Positions 8,055-16,957 of a DNA stretch of 59,802 nt are shown one piece after another. Below the pieces are notes generated by a model. That model ran no database searches. It worked only from the letters and a program-made list of their open reading frames with translations, and had not been told where the DNA came from. How positions within the stretch are numbered: position 1 is the stretch's first letter; each line of letters opens with the position of its first letter. The stretch comes from Candidatus Hydrogenedentota bacterium (GTDB lineage Bacteria; Hydrogenedentota; Hydrogenedentia; Hydrogenedentales; CAITNO01): assembly GCA_903893795.1 (NCBI GenBank), contig CAITNO010000076.1:1-59802 (forward strand). Reading direction: 5' to 3'. The position numbers and the translations under genes are program-made.

Positions 8055-9128
8055 TCAGCGAAACAGGTTTTTCGCCTCCACGCGGCGCAGCAGGTGTCCG
8101 GGTCTGCGCACGATGGGGAAGATCGGGCTTTGCCGCACCCAGTTCTCGGTGCGCAGGCGCGCGGCGCGCAGCGTGCGCGCAAGCGAGGGCAGCTCCACCC
8201 CGCCTTCGGCGAGCAGCACGGCGCTGGTGGCGAAAAGGCTCTTGTATTCCTCGGGGCCTTTTCCCATGTCAATCGCCTTGAGTCCCATAAACTCCGCGGT
8301 GCGGGCCATTTCCACAAGCAGCAGCAGGCCGGGGGAGTGACGTGCGAGATCGGGCGCGTACGCGACAAACCAATAATGCCAGACCGTGCGGCTGCGCATG
8401 CCCATATGCACTGCGGCAAGTCGGCCGTCCGCATACAGCGCGGACAGCACCCCCCCGAAACTGTCGGACTGCATGGATAGAATCTGTTCCAGCAGGGCCT
8501 GTGTCCAGGGGAACCGAAAGGCGTCAACCAGCCCCGTGTCCAGGTATTGCCGGCTCTTCCATTCCAGGAGCTGGTGTAGGACGCCAACATCCTGCGAATT
8601 CATTTCAAAATGCACCGGCCCAATTTCGCGCTCGAGGCGCCGCAGTTTCTGGCCAAGGCGCTGCATCTGTCCCGAACCGCTCCGCCGCAGGGTTTCGGTG
8701 TAGGCGTTGAATCCGTCCGGCAGATCCATCACAGGCGAGCAGGTGAGCACCTTTTGCCAGGGCCGAAACTGTTCCTGGGACGCGATCACATGGTCGAAGC
8801 TCCACATGGCCAGCCCGCATCCGCGCACCAACTCCGCGGCGGACCACTCGGCCTCGGGCTCAACCACAACTCCCTGACAGTCCGTGAAGGGGCCGCCCAC
8901 CGGTCTGCCTACCCGGCCCCGTCCGCGCTGGAAGGGGAAGAAGCCGACGATGTCCTGTCCGTCCCGCATCACGCCCACGCACACGTCATCGCGCACGGTG
9001 GCTACGGCCCGCGTGTACTCTGGGGAAAAATAGGGGCTTGCGAACGCCGCGTTCTGGCGGACAATCGCATTCCAGCGATCGAGCAGGCCGCTGTCCAGTT
9101 CAGCGGGGCGAATGACGGTGACTTTCAT
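8055..9128 (-). CDS. FemAB/CelD-like GNAT acyltransferase
   Basis: A 357-aa protein of the FemAB-related/CelD (BcsL) acetyltransferase group, found in exopolysaccharide and exosortase-type loci, where it is thought to acylate sugar or peptidyl substrates. Visible features are the N-terminal GRPVGGPFTDCQG segment and the C-terminal half with VHMGMRSRTVWHYWFVAY followed by DMGKGPEEYK, typical of the second GNAT-like subdomain. No membrane segment is present, so it is cytosolic. The ATG at 9128 overlaps the preceding glycosyltransferase stop as ATGA. The paralogue at 30283 begins at the equivalent residue (MKISVV against MKVTVI), supporting this start. It is the last gene of the left polysaccharide cluster. 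The substrate is unknown. Confidence 0.8.
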   Translation of the reverse strand: MKVTVIRPAELDSGLLDRWNAIVRQNAAFASPYFSPEYTRAVATVRDDVCVGVMRDGQDIVGFFPFQRGRGRVGRPVGGPFTDCQGVVVEPEAEWSAAELVRGCGLAMWSFDHVIASQEQFRPWQKVLTCSPVMDLPDGFNAYTETLRRSGSGQMQRLGQKLRRLEREIGPVHFEMNSQDVGVLHQLLEWKSRQYLDTGLVDAFRFPWTQALLEQILSMQSDSFGGVLSALYADGRLAAVHMGMRSRTVWHYWFVAYAPDLARHSPGLLLLVEMARTAEFMGLKAIDMGKGPEEYKSLFATSAVLLAEGGVELPSLARTLRAARLRTENWVRQSPIFPIVRRPGHLLRRVEAKNLFR

Positions 9129-10042
9129 GGTGAAGGCCATGCCTTTGGTGGACGGAAGGCGGGCGCGCGCAGGCGCTGAGAAAGACGGCCTTTGGAACGG
9201 CGCGCGATGCGCCCGAGCAGGGCGCGTCCCGCGAGAAGCGCGATCTCACCGGCGTCGGTGGCCATGGCGGCCGCCCGTCCGTACTGTTTTTCAATATAGT
9301 AGAATCGGCTTGGATAATAGTGTTCGGCGATGCACCCCTCGTACATTTCTTTTTGGGTCTTGGCCGCGCTGTCATGCGCCGCGTGCCGGGCGACGGCTTC
9401 GCCGACCGCCCACAGTTGGCGTCCGCGCATGCGCACGCGACGGCACAGGTCGGTCTCCTCGAAATACAGGAAAAAACGGGGATCGAAGCCACCCAATTCC
9501 TTCAACAGCACACTGTCGGCAAGCAGCACCGCCCCGCACAGCCACTCCGCCTCAAAGGGCTGGCCGCCGGGATGGATGAGGCGTTCGTCGGCCCGGCCGG
9601 CGGTGGTGCCCGCCGCCTCGGCGAGAATGCTTACTGGTGTCGGCAGGGCGCGGGTGCCCTGGAGACCGCCATCAGTCTCGACCAGGGCGGGTGCGGCCAT
9701 GCCCGCGGCCGGATGCTCCTCGAGGAAGCGTTCAAGTGTGAGTATGTCTTCGGGCCCGATCACGGCGTCGGCATTCATGAACAGCACATAGGGGGTGGTG
9801 ACGCGGTCGAGTGCGAGATTGCACCCGCGGCCGTAGCCGAGGTTCTTGCCGCTCTCGATGAGCGTGACCCACGGATGGGCCCGGGCCACAAACGCGACCG
9901 TTCCGTCGCTGCTGGTGTTGTCCACTACAAAGCAGTCCAGGAAGCCCGCATCGTGCGCTTTGCGCAGCGAACCCAGCGAGGCGTCAATGGTGCCCAGACT
10001 GTTGTACGAGACGATAATGGCCGAGACGCGTGCGGTGTTCAT
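9125..10042 (-). CDS. Glycosyltransferase family 2 (rhamnosyltransferase-like)
   Basis: A 305-aa inverting GT-A glycosyltransferase. It opens with VSAIIVSYNS, carries the nucleotide-sugar motifs VVDNTSSDGT and FMNADAVIG (the DxD equivalent), and has the acceptor/catalytic segment FLYFEETDLCRRV seen in WbbL-type rhamnosyltransferases. Given the dTDP-rhamnose operon at 24029-27505, rhamnose is a reasonable donor, but that is inference. The ATG at 10042 overlaps the deacetylase stop as ATGA, which fixes the start; a longer open frame upstream overlaps the deacetylase and is not real. The downstream FemAB-like gene again overlaps by ATGA. Confidence 0.9.
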   Translation of the reverse strand: MNTARVSAIIVSYNSLGTIDASLGSLRKAHDAGFLDCFVVDNTSSDGTVAFVARAHPWVTLIESGKNLGYGRGCNLALDRVTTPYVLFMNADAVIGPEDILTLERFLEEHPAAGMAAPALVETDGGLQGTRALPTPVSILAEAAGTTAGRADERLIHPGGQPFEAEWLCGAVLLADSVLLKELGGFDPRFFLYFEETDLCRRVRMRGRQLWAVGEAVARHAAHDSAAKTQKEMYEGCIAEHYYPSRFYYIEKQYGRAAAMATDAGEIALLAGRALLGRIARRSKGRLSQRLRAPAFRPPKAWPSP

Positions 10043-11286
10043 GAGTACCTCAACATGGCCCGGGAAAGCCCCGGATAGGCCCCGCCCGTTCTGAAGCGGA
10101 AGAGGGATATTGATCTGCACGTTTCCATTCGCGGCAATGCCAGACGGTCCGACTTGCCCGAAATTAGCACCCCTTCGCCGGAAGCCACGGCGGAGCGGAA
10201 ACCGTATTGCCGGACCAGTGCGCGGGCTGTCGGCGACACACGGTTGTAGGGAAAGGCAAAGTGCTCCGGCCTGATGCCCAGTTCCCGGTGTGTCGCGCGC
10301 AGGCATTCTTCCAGTTCATTTTCGGCCGTGGCCCCATCGTGGGCCGTCATGTCCAGGTGTTCCGCGCTGTGCAGGCCGATCTCGATGCCGGGATATTTCC
10401 GAGTGAGCTCCCGAACCTCCTCCCAGTTCATCGTAAGACGCGGAGCTTTGCACTTGGGGCGGAATTCATCGGCCAGACGTGCCAGCATCTGTGTTCTCGC
10501 CCCGGGCAGGGCCGAAATAAACCATGACAGCAGCGCGCTGTAGGCCCCGGCCTTGGCCCGCGCATCACGCAGGTCCACGGTGGGCTGGCCAATCTCGGGC
10601 AGGCTCACATTGGTTCGGGTGTGTGACACAAAGAGGGAAAACAGCTCGTCGCCCCACTGGTTCTGGGCCCGGTCAATATAGCCGGTGACGAGAAACACGA
10701 TCGCCGGCAGGCCGTACTTTTCCAAAATGGGCGCGGCCACCCGCAGCGTGTCCAAATAGCCGTCATCAAAGGTGATCACCACCGTTCCCGCCGGGGGGTT
10801 CTCTCCCCTCTCCAGCATGTCCACCAGCCCGGAGAAGGGGACCACGTTTCTGTGCGCGGCCAGAAAACGCACCTGCGCCTCAAATTCCTGCGGCGGTATG
10901 GTAAACCTTGGGTCAATCCACCGCGACTCTTCGGGGCCGGAAACGCTGTGGTACATCTGAATGGTCGCGCCCCGGCGGTGCCGCGCACGCCGGTAGAGAT
11001 CGGCAATCCCGGTCCAGTAAAACACTTTCTGGGCAAGCTGCTCCACCCACATTTTGCGGTCATTGGTCAACGGGTACATGAAGTCGAAGTGGGAGCCCCA
11101 TTCTTCCGCATAGGTGGACGCATCTCCTATGATGTCCGAATGCAACAAGCGTTGCAGGAGCGGAATGGGGCGCTTCTTGTCGGTGACGGTCACGTCTTCA
11201 CCCTGTTTCGGGGTGCTTGATCCCAAAGGGGCGTCAACTTCAACCCCGGAGTAAGCAAGCGGATTCTGTCGGCTCTTGCGGTCCAA
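10039..11286 (-). CDS. Polysaccharide deacetylase (NodB/CE4 type)
   Basis: A 415-aa protein with a NodB homology domain from about residue 105 onward. The metal and catalytic motif is ITFDDGYLDT (172-176 for TFDDG), and the second motif is GLHSAEH (HSxEH), which supplies the metal histidines. The family removes N- or O-acetyl groups from polysaccharides in the presence of a divalent metal. About 100 residues precede the domain, and no signal peptide is evident. The longest frame begins with TTG (11286, weak AAGG upstream); a GTG at 11193 preceded by AGGGTG is a good alternative, giving 384 aa. It sits between the ligase-like gene and a GT2 in one operon. It is the first of two deacetylases in this window. 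Confidence 0.85.
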   Translation of the reverse strand: MDRKSRQNPLAYSGVEVDAPLGSSTPKQGEDVTVTDKKRPIPLLQRLLHSDIIGDASTYAEEWGSHFDFMYPLTNDRKMWVEQLAQKVFYWTGIADLYRRARHRRGATIQMYHSVSGPEESRWIDPRFTIPPQEFEAQVRFLAAHRNVVPFSGLVDMLERGENPPAGTVVITFDDGYLDTLRVAAPILEKYGLPAIVFLVTGYIDRAQNQWGDELFSLFVSHTRTNVSLPEIGQPTVDLRDARAKAGAYSALLSWFISALPGARTQMLARLADEFRPKCKAPRLTMNWEEVRELTRKYPGIEIGLHSAEHLDMTAHDGATAENELEECLRATHRELGIRPEHFAFPYNRVSPTARALVRQYGFRSAVASGEGVLISGKSDRLALPRMETCRSISLFRFRTGGAYPGLSRAMLRYS

Positions 11287-11409
11287 ACGGTCAGGGCCTT
11301 TTTATTTTGTCGTAGCTAGCAGGAGTCACGCCCTGCTGATGTCCGACTCCCCTTGTTCAACCGGAGGCACGGCCCTGATATTCCCCCCGTGAGGCATGAA
11401 AACAGTGGT

Positions 11410-12810
11410 TCAACCATGCACAGGGCTCTGCGCGCAGTCGTCCGGCCCGGGTTCTGAAGCATCTTCATCAGTGCACTCCCCGGTGTCGTCAAAAACCGGT
11501 TCGCCCGTTTCAAAAGTGCCAAGTCCGCCCGCGATCAAGAGGTAAACCGGATTGATCATGGCGTTGAGAAGGTTGTCAACGGTCCAGAGCAGGAGTATGA
11601 CTGCAAAGGCCGCGAATGCTCCGGTTTCCGGGCGGGCCCACAGCCGGACGGAAATGGTCCGGGGAAGCATTAGGGTTGGAAGCATGAGCGCAAAAAGCAG
11701 CGCCGCCAATCCGAGAATTCCCTTGTTGCCAATGCAGATAATCCAAAGACTGTCCGTGATGGTGATGTCACGCCCTGTCTCGTCGTGAATCCGCGCGCGG
11801 CCCCAGCCGCCCCATCCAAAGACCGGCCTTTCCAGCGCGCGCACCGTAAGCATGTCCTCGTTGGTCAGGCGGCTTTCCAGCGACTGCGCGCGTTCGGCGC
11901 CCAGTGTGGCGTTGGCCGCGGCCACCAGATCTGCGCTGGAGATCACGCCGGTCATGCGCACGAAAAGATACAGAAGCGCCAGGGCGGCGATTGCGAAAAC
12001 AGGAAAGGCGGACCGCAGGTATTGCACGCAGTACAGCGTGGCCATTCCCACGAACATCAACACAATGGCGCCGACCGATTTGATGAGGAGCGTCATGGCC
12101 AGGAGCGGGAAGACAAGCAGCAGCAGGGGCAGACCGAAGAGGGTCTTGAGGCTGCCGCTATGGTGGAGCCAGGCCCCCGACAGGGTGGCCGCCGCCATGA
12201 AGAGGCCCACCATGAGCCCGTGCTGCATGAACACCATGGGGCGGTACCCGCCATAGCGGATGTGCTGGAAAAACGAGTGCTGGTGAAACCCGTACACCTG
12301 GAAATGGAGCTGGGGGCTCATGCGAATCTCATACAGGCACAGAGGGGCGTAGACCAGCCCTCCCACGAAGATTCCAATGGCCAGCTCGCGCAGCGTCTCC
12401 CAATCGGTGAAATACAGGCGTCCAATGAGCCATGGAAGCCCCCAGAGCAGGACCTCATGGACCGATTCGGAAAGACCGTCGCGCGGGCCAAGGTCGTTGA
12501 AAATGGAGGAGCCCATGGGACAGAAACAGACGAGCAGCATGGGGATGTCTATCCAGCCGGGACGGAAACGCAGCAGACGTCCCGTATCAAGGCAGAGTGC
12601 CCCCAAAAGTACGGCCAGCGAAATAACCGCCGTCTTGTCAAATGCGGGCAGGAAGGTGATCTTGTATTCGATCACCGGCAGGAACATCCATCCGCCCAGG
12701 AACGACAGGAGCACGGCGCGGTGCGCTGGGAGCAGCAGGAAGAAGATGAGCGTGGCTGGAAACCATCCCATCAGGGCAATGGGAACCAGATAATTAATGT
12801 GGCCTTCCAT
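11410..12810 (-). CDS. O-antigen ligase/polymerase-like membrane protein
   Basis: A 466-aa integral membrane protein with roughly ten to eleven hydrophobic segments. The large periplasmic loop between residues about 310 and 370 ends in RPVFGWGGWGRARIHDE and then TDSLWI, the pattern of the Wzy_C/WaaL O-antigen ligase family. It most likely polymerises lipid-linked repeat units or ligates glycan to an acceptor in the periplasm. It lies between the flippase and the deacetylase, as expected for a Wzx/Wzy pathway. The last 40 residues form a short acidic cytosolic tail with two cysteines (GECTDEDASEPGPDDC), which is unusual. The ATG at 12810 is the only plausible start. Confidence 0.8.
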   Translation of the reverse strand: MEGHINYLVPIALMGWFPATLIFFLLLPAHRAVLLSFLGGWMFLPVIEYKITFLPAFDKTAVISLAVLLGALCLDTGRLLRFRPGWIDIPMLLVCFCPMGSSIFNDLGPRDGLSESVHEVLLWGLPWLIGRLYFTDWETLRELAIGIFVGGLVYAPLCLYEIRMSPQLHFQVYGFHQHSFFQHIRYGGYRPMVFMQHGLMVGLFMAAATLSGAWLHHSGSLKTLFGLPLLLLVFPLLAMTLLIKSVGAIVLMFVGMATLYCVQYLRSAFPVFAIAALALLYLFVRMTGVISSADLVAAANATLGAERAQSLESRLTNEDMLTVRALERPVFGWGGWGRARIHDETGRDITITDSLWIICIGNKGILGLAALLFALMLPTLMLPRTISVRLWARPETGAFAAFAVILLLWTVDNLLNAMINPVYLLIAGGLGTFETGEPVFDDTGECTDEDASEPGPDDCAQSPVHG

Positions 12811-12854
12811 ATAGCCGGACTCCTATAGGCGGCGCGTTGTCAGGCCCTGGGCGC

Positions 12855-14234
12855 CTAAACAAGCTGCCAGCCGGTGAGTATTACAACAGCCGAAATGGCA
12901 TATGCGGCGGCGTCGAGGCCCGGCAGCCAGACGCCGTACTTCCGCACCATCCCCATCAGGATGGGATAATTGAGCAGTTCAGCACTGGCCAGCCCGACAA
13001 TGAAGCCGTGGAGGCCCGCAAAATGCGCGCCAAGGGCCATTCCCGCGAGCTGCAGCAGCAGTTTCGACGCAAGCTGGAGCATGTAGCGGAACGAATCGCC
13101 CTGGGCCAGCAGCATCTGGTCCACCGTGGCGGAGACCGCCGTGCCCACCGCCCCGGCCGCCAAAATTTGGATCATCCACCCGGCGTCCTGGTAGCGGCCG
13201 TCATAGAGGAACGCAATCAGGTGCGGTCCCGTGATCGCCAGCACCCAGAAGGGGGGAAGGAAAAGGGCCAGCAGCAGGGCGCGCATTTTGAGGGTTTGTT
13301 TTCGCAGCGCTTCGGGTCCGCGCTCGGCAAGGCGGGAGTAAACGGGCAGCAGCACCGTCGACGCGAGCATGCCCAGTGCATCGAGCCCCGCAAAGGCAAA
13401 GTTCTTCGCCGTCGCATACACGCCCAGCACGGCCATGCCTGCTACGCTTCCGAGGATAAAGATGTCCAGCCGCGAGACCAGAAAGGTCAGGGCCGTTCCC
13501 ACGAAAATCCAGCGGCCAAAGCGGACAAGGCCCTGAACGGAATCGGGGTCCAACTTCCAGCGCATGGGTATTTCAGGAAGGAAAAGAAAACTGCCGGCAA
13601 GCATGATCAGCGCGCTGATGAATGCGTTGATGAGCAGCGCCCACACGGTGGGGTAGACCCAGGCGCAGCCGATCATGGCGGCGGTGCCCGCGGCGTTGGC
13701 CGACAGGTTCAGGAGGGTCATGCGTCCGAAGTGGAGGCGGCGCTTGCACGTGATGAGAGACACGGAGTTGAATCCGGAAAGGACGCAGGTAAGACCCGCG
13801 ACGGGGATGAGCCAGAGGAACAGGGACTCACCGTTGGACCAGTAGATGACCAGCGAAAGCGGAAATGAAACAAGCCAGATAAAGGCGCCGCGGATGATTT
13901 GCAGCGTCCACGCGGTGCGGAGGAACAGGGGGTCCGCGCCGCGCGGGTCCTGAATGATGCCCGGCCCCAGGCCGATGTCGGAGAACATGGTGATGCCAAT
14001 CAGCATCGCGAAGACAGTTCCCATGATCCCGAAAGCCTCGGGGAACAGCAGTCTGGCCACCAAGATGTTGCCGCCAAGACGGATGACCTGCGCGGCGCCG
14101 TGGCCCATAAGCGTCCAAAGCCCGCCGCGCAGCGCAAGCCTCTGGAGCGTGCCCGGTTGGGCGGGTTCGCGCAGCCCGGCCGTCACGGTGTTTGTTCCAC
14201 GGTGGTGACGGTCAATGATGACCCCATGCTCCAC
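12855..14234 (-). CDS. Polysaccharide flippase (Wzx/MOP family)
   Basis: A 459-aa protein with about twelve transmembrane segments. It starts with the typical MOP/polysaccharide transporter sequence LRGGLWTLMGHGAAQVIRLG followed by ILVARLLFPEAFG. Such proteins move undecaprenyl-linked oligosaccharide units across the inner membrane. The next gene downstream is the polymerase/ligase-like protein, and glycosyltransferases lie upstream, as in Wzx/Wzy systems. The frame opens at a GTG at 14234 without a clear ribosome site; another GTG at 14186 is possible, so the first 16 residues are uncertain. Confidence 0.85.
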   Translation of the reverse strand: MEHGVIIDRHHRGTNTVTAGLREPAQPGTLQRLALRGGLWTLMGHGAAQVIRLGGNILVARLLFPEAFGIMGTVFAMLIGITMFSDIGLGPGIIQDPRGADPLFLRTAWTLQIIRGAFIWLVSFPLSLVIYWSNGESLFLWLIPVAGLTCVLSGFNSVSLITCKRRLHFGRMTLLNLSANAAGTAAMIGCAWVYPTVWALLINAFISALIMLAGSFLFLPEIPMRWKLDPDSVQGLVRFGRWIFVGTALTFLVSRLDIFILGSVAGMAVLGVYATAKNFAFAGLDALGMLASTVLLPVYSRLAERGPEALRKQTLKMRALLLALFLPPFWVLAITGPHLIAFLYDGRYQDAGWMIQILAAGAVGTAVSATVDQMLLAQGDSFRYMLQLASKLLLQLAGMALGAHFAGLHGFIVGLASAELLNYPILMGMVRKYGVWLPGLDAAAYAISAVVILTGWQLV

Positions 14235-14328
14235 GGTTCAATGTGGAAGCAACCGTGCAGCCCCTTTGCCGCCACAGCTTCATGGGCTGTGTTCCGCCGG
14301 GGCTGGTCTGGAATGGTTGCTGCAAACA

Positions 14329-15564
14329 TCAGAGCTGACCGTTCTGCCCCTGGGGACGGCCAACACTGCCCGGAATGGCTTCCCCGTCGCGCTGCGTTCG
14401 CACCCAGCCCTTCTGGCCGCGGGTGACGGCCAGACCGGCGTAGACGCCGATTTTCCAGAGCAGAAACAGGGGCGCGGCCACGAGGGCCAGCCAGACACGG
14501 CCGGGCATGCGGCACCAGTAAAGTCCCAGGACCACATGCAGCAGTGTCATCGCAATGCAGAGGGCAAAAATGGCCGTCCAGAAGGGGTGTACAAGGAGGG
14601 AAAGCAGCAGCCCGCCTCCCTCCAACAGGGCCAGCACCGACAGAGGCGGCACGGCAAGTTCCATGAGCGCGCCGAGATAGCGGGCAACCCCGTCGCGCCC
14701 CATGGCCCGCAGCAGTGCCGGGACATAGCGGCGGGCCACCTCAAGGCGTCCGAATTCCCAGCGCCGCCGCTGTGCGTCGGCCTGGCGCCGGCCGGCGGGC
14801 ATGTCTGAGCTGATTCGGGCATTCAGGTCAAACACGACCCGGCACCCTTCCAGCAGCAGGCGGACGCCAAACTCCACATCTTCGACAATCGAATGGGCCG
14901 GCCACCCGTGATGTTCCAGGAGCCCGCTTCGAAAGGCCATACCGTTGCCCTTCAGACCGGCACTCGCGCCCAGCCGGGCAAGGCCCGCTGGGCGCACGCA
15001 GTTGACCAGCGCAAAACTCGCCCCGGTCAGGGCGGTGCGCCAGTGCTGCTGCGGGTTGGCCACGCTGTTGTTGCCCTGCACGGCGTCCACGCCCGGCTCA
15101 AGCACGCGGCCTGCAATGGCGGCCAGAAAGTCGGGGTCGACCATGCTGTCGGCGTCGATGATTACCGTGACCGGATACTCCCGAAGCACCTCGGTGTGCT
15201 CGCGGAAACACCAGTCCAGCGCCTGCCCTTTTCCCCGGTTGTCCAGGTCGCTTCGTTCGAGCACCACGGCTCCTGCCGCGCGCGAAATCTCTGCCGTGTT
15301 GTCGTCGCAGTTGTCGGCGATGACATGGGCTTGGAAGAGGTTCTTGGGGTAGTTGGAGCGCGCCAGATATTCCAGTGTACGCCCAATCTGCAATGCCTCG
15401 TTGTGCGCGGGAATGACCACGGCGCAGCGGGGCAAATCCACCGTCACGGGGGGGAGGGGTCTTGGTCCGTAGGCCGCCACGGTGACAATGAGTAAATAGG
15501 CGCTCATAACCGCGCAGCCAAGCGCCACAGTGCATAACAGCAGATGAGCTGCCAAGAGAATCAT
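14329..15564 (-). CDS. Processive-type GT2 glycosyltransferase
   Basis: A 411-aa membrane glycosyltransferase resembling NodC, hyaluronan and cellulose synthase-like enzymes. One N-terminal transmembrane helix is followed by the GT-A core: CAVVIPAHNE, the substrate motif IIDADSMVD, the acceptor ED in HSIVEDVEFG, and the QRRRW motif (AQRRRWEFGR). Two or three C-terminal membrane segments close the protein. The Q(Q/R)xRW motif is usual in processive beta-glycosyltransferases, so it could extend a chain; a single transfer is also possible. The ATG at 15564 overlaps the stop of the upstream GT4 as ATGA. Confidence 0.88.
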   Translation of the reverse strand: MILLAAHLLLCTVALGCAVMSAYLLIVTVAAYGPRPLPPVTVDLPRCAVVIPAHNEALQIGRTLEYLARSNYPKNLFQAHVIADNCDDNTAEISRAAGAVVLERSDLDNRGKGQALDWCFREHTEVLREYPVTVIIDADSMVDPDFLAAIAGRVLEPGVDAVQGNNSVANPQQHWRTALTGASFALVNCVRPAGLARLGASAGLKGNGMAFRSGLLEHHGWPAHSIVEDVEFGVRLLLEGCRVVFDLNARISSDMPAGRRQADAQRRRWEFGRLEVARRYVPALLRAMGRDGVARYLGALMELAVPPLSVLALLEGGGLLLSLLVHPFWTAIFALCIAMTLLHVVLGLYWCRMPGRVWLALVAAPLFLLWKIGVYAGLAVTRGQKGWVRTQRDGEAIPGSVGRPQGQNGQL

Positions 15565-16808
15565 GCCGCACCGCCTCTCGCCTGCGCGCCCAGACAGGCC
15601 ACTTCACGCGCGAAGAGGTCGTGCATGGCCCTGCCGTTTGTTTCCATGTCGTACGCCTCCATGACCGCGAGGCGGCCTTTCCTGCCAAACTCGGCGCTCA
15701 GTTCAGCGTCGCCGAGCAGCAGCGCCATCTTGTCGGCGAGCGTGAGCCAGTCTGACGCAGGCGCGAGAAAACCGTTCACGCCGTCCTGAATCAGTTCGGG
15801 GATGCCCATGATGCGCGTGGATATGCACGGCACTTCCTTGGCCATGGCCTCCATCAGCACCACCGGCAGGCCCTCGGCAAAACTGGGCAGCACCATGAGG
15901 TCGGCGCGGTCCAGGTGGCTGTGCACCTGGTCCTGCCCAACGGCCCCCAGGAAGGTCACAAGATCGCGCAATTCAAGCCGCGCCGCCGCCTCTTCCAGGG
16001 CAGGACGCTCGGGGCCGTCGCCCAGAAAAGTGACGTGCAGCGGGACGCCGCGCTTTCGAAGCTCGTCGCAGGCCTGCAGGAGCACATACTGTCCTTTGGC
16101 CGAGACGAGCCGTCCCACGCAGACGACTTGGGGAACAGGGTTGTTCGGGACAGGGCGCGGACTGAAGGTGCGGATGTCCACGCCGCACCGCACGATGTGC
16201 AGTTTGGACCACTGACGGAATGCCGTCAGGCGCATGACCTGACTTTGGCAGAAGTGACTGATGCAGCGAACAAAGAGGGCCTTGTCGAGTTTTTCCGCGA
16301 GCAGGTTGGCCCCCTCGTCATTGAAAATGTCGGGGCCGTGGATGCTCAGACTAAAGGGGGCGGCCCCTGCATGGGCCGCGATCATCGCGGCCGTGGCGGG
16401 CGGGTTGCCAAAGTGCACGTGAAGGTGGCAGATACCCTCGCGGCGCATCCAGTCCATCAGCAGTCCCGCCTGCGCGAAATAGGCCGCAAGCTTGAAAAGG
16501 GGCAGGGACCCCATCTTTCGCAGGCACAGGGCGTAGCCCATTGCGCGAAAATAGCCGCGGGGCTGCAGTGCAAGCAGCCGCAAATGGGCCGCCAGCAACC
16601 GGGCATAGGAAGTGCTGTTGACATAATAGGTGCGGCCGCTTTCCTCACGCTCCTCGACGGTCATGCGGTCAAGGTCGCCGGGCAACCGTATGGACGCGGC
16701 TTTAACTTCCATGCCCAGCGCCCGCAAGGCCCGTATTTCACGAAATATGAACGTATGCGAAAGCGCGGGGTACACGCTTGACAAATAACCGACGGTCAAA
16801 CCGTCCAT
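15561..16808 (-). CDS. Glycosyltransferase family 4
   Basis: A 415-aa retaining GT-B glycosyltransferase. The C-terminal Rossmann domain carries VCVGRLVSAKGQ and the EX7E-type donor motif in SFAEGLPVVLMEAMAKEVP. The N-terminal half contains SHTFIFREIRAL, common in WcaL/colanic-acid-like enzymes. The start at 16808 is well supported by GGAGGTG 6-7 nt upstream; the 51 codons of open frame before it do not look like protein. A hairpin, ACGGACC paired with GGTCCGT, lies directly before the ribosome site (16820-16837). This appears to be the first gene of the left polysaccharide operon. Confidence 0.9.
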   Translation of the reverse strand: MDGLTVGYLSSVYPALSHTFIFREIRALRALGMEVKAASIRLPGDLDRMTVEEREESGRTYYVNSTSYARLLAAHLRLLALQPRGYFRAMGYALCLRKMGSLPLFKLAAYFAQAGLLMDWMRREGICHLHVHFGNPPATAAMIAAHAGAAPFSLSIHGPDIFNDEGANLLAEKLDKALFVRCISHFCQSQVMRLTAFRQWSKLHIVRCGVDIRTFSPRPVPNNPVPQVVCVGRLVSAKGQYVLLQACDELRKRGVPLHVTFLGDGPERPALEEAAARLELRDLVTFLGAVGQDQVHSHLDRADLMVLPSFAEGLPVVLMEAMAKEVPCISTRIMGIPELIQDGVNGFLAPASDWLTLADKMALLLGDAELSAEFGRKGRLAVMEAYDMETNGRAMHDLFAREVACLGAQARGGAA

Positions 16809-16819
16809 AACGCACCTCC

Positions 16820-16837
16820 ACGGACCGCAGGGTCCGT
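16820..16837 (-). promoter_or_regulatory. Small hairpin next to the GT4 ribosome-binding site
   Basis: ACGGACC and GGTCCGT form a 7-bp stem with a 4-nt loop whose 3' arm runs directly into the GGAGGTG ribosome site of the GT4 gene. It could tune translation of the operon. No ligand or protein is implied. Confidence 0.3.
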
Positions 16838-16957
16838 CTCGTTGGCTTGCATAGGTAACCCGGAGTGCGCCGTATGAATTCCTTTCATGTTCACTGCAGT
16901 GCCCTGGGGGCGACCGCGACAAACCTAAGATATGTATCGATTGTGCGGCGCGGCCCG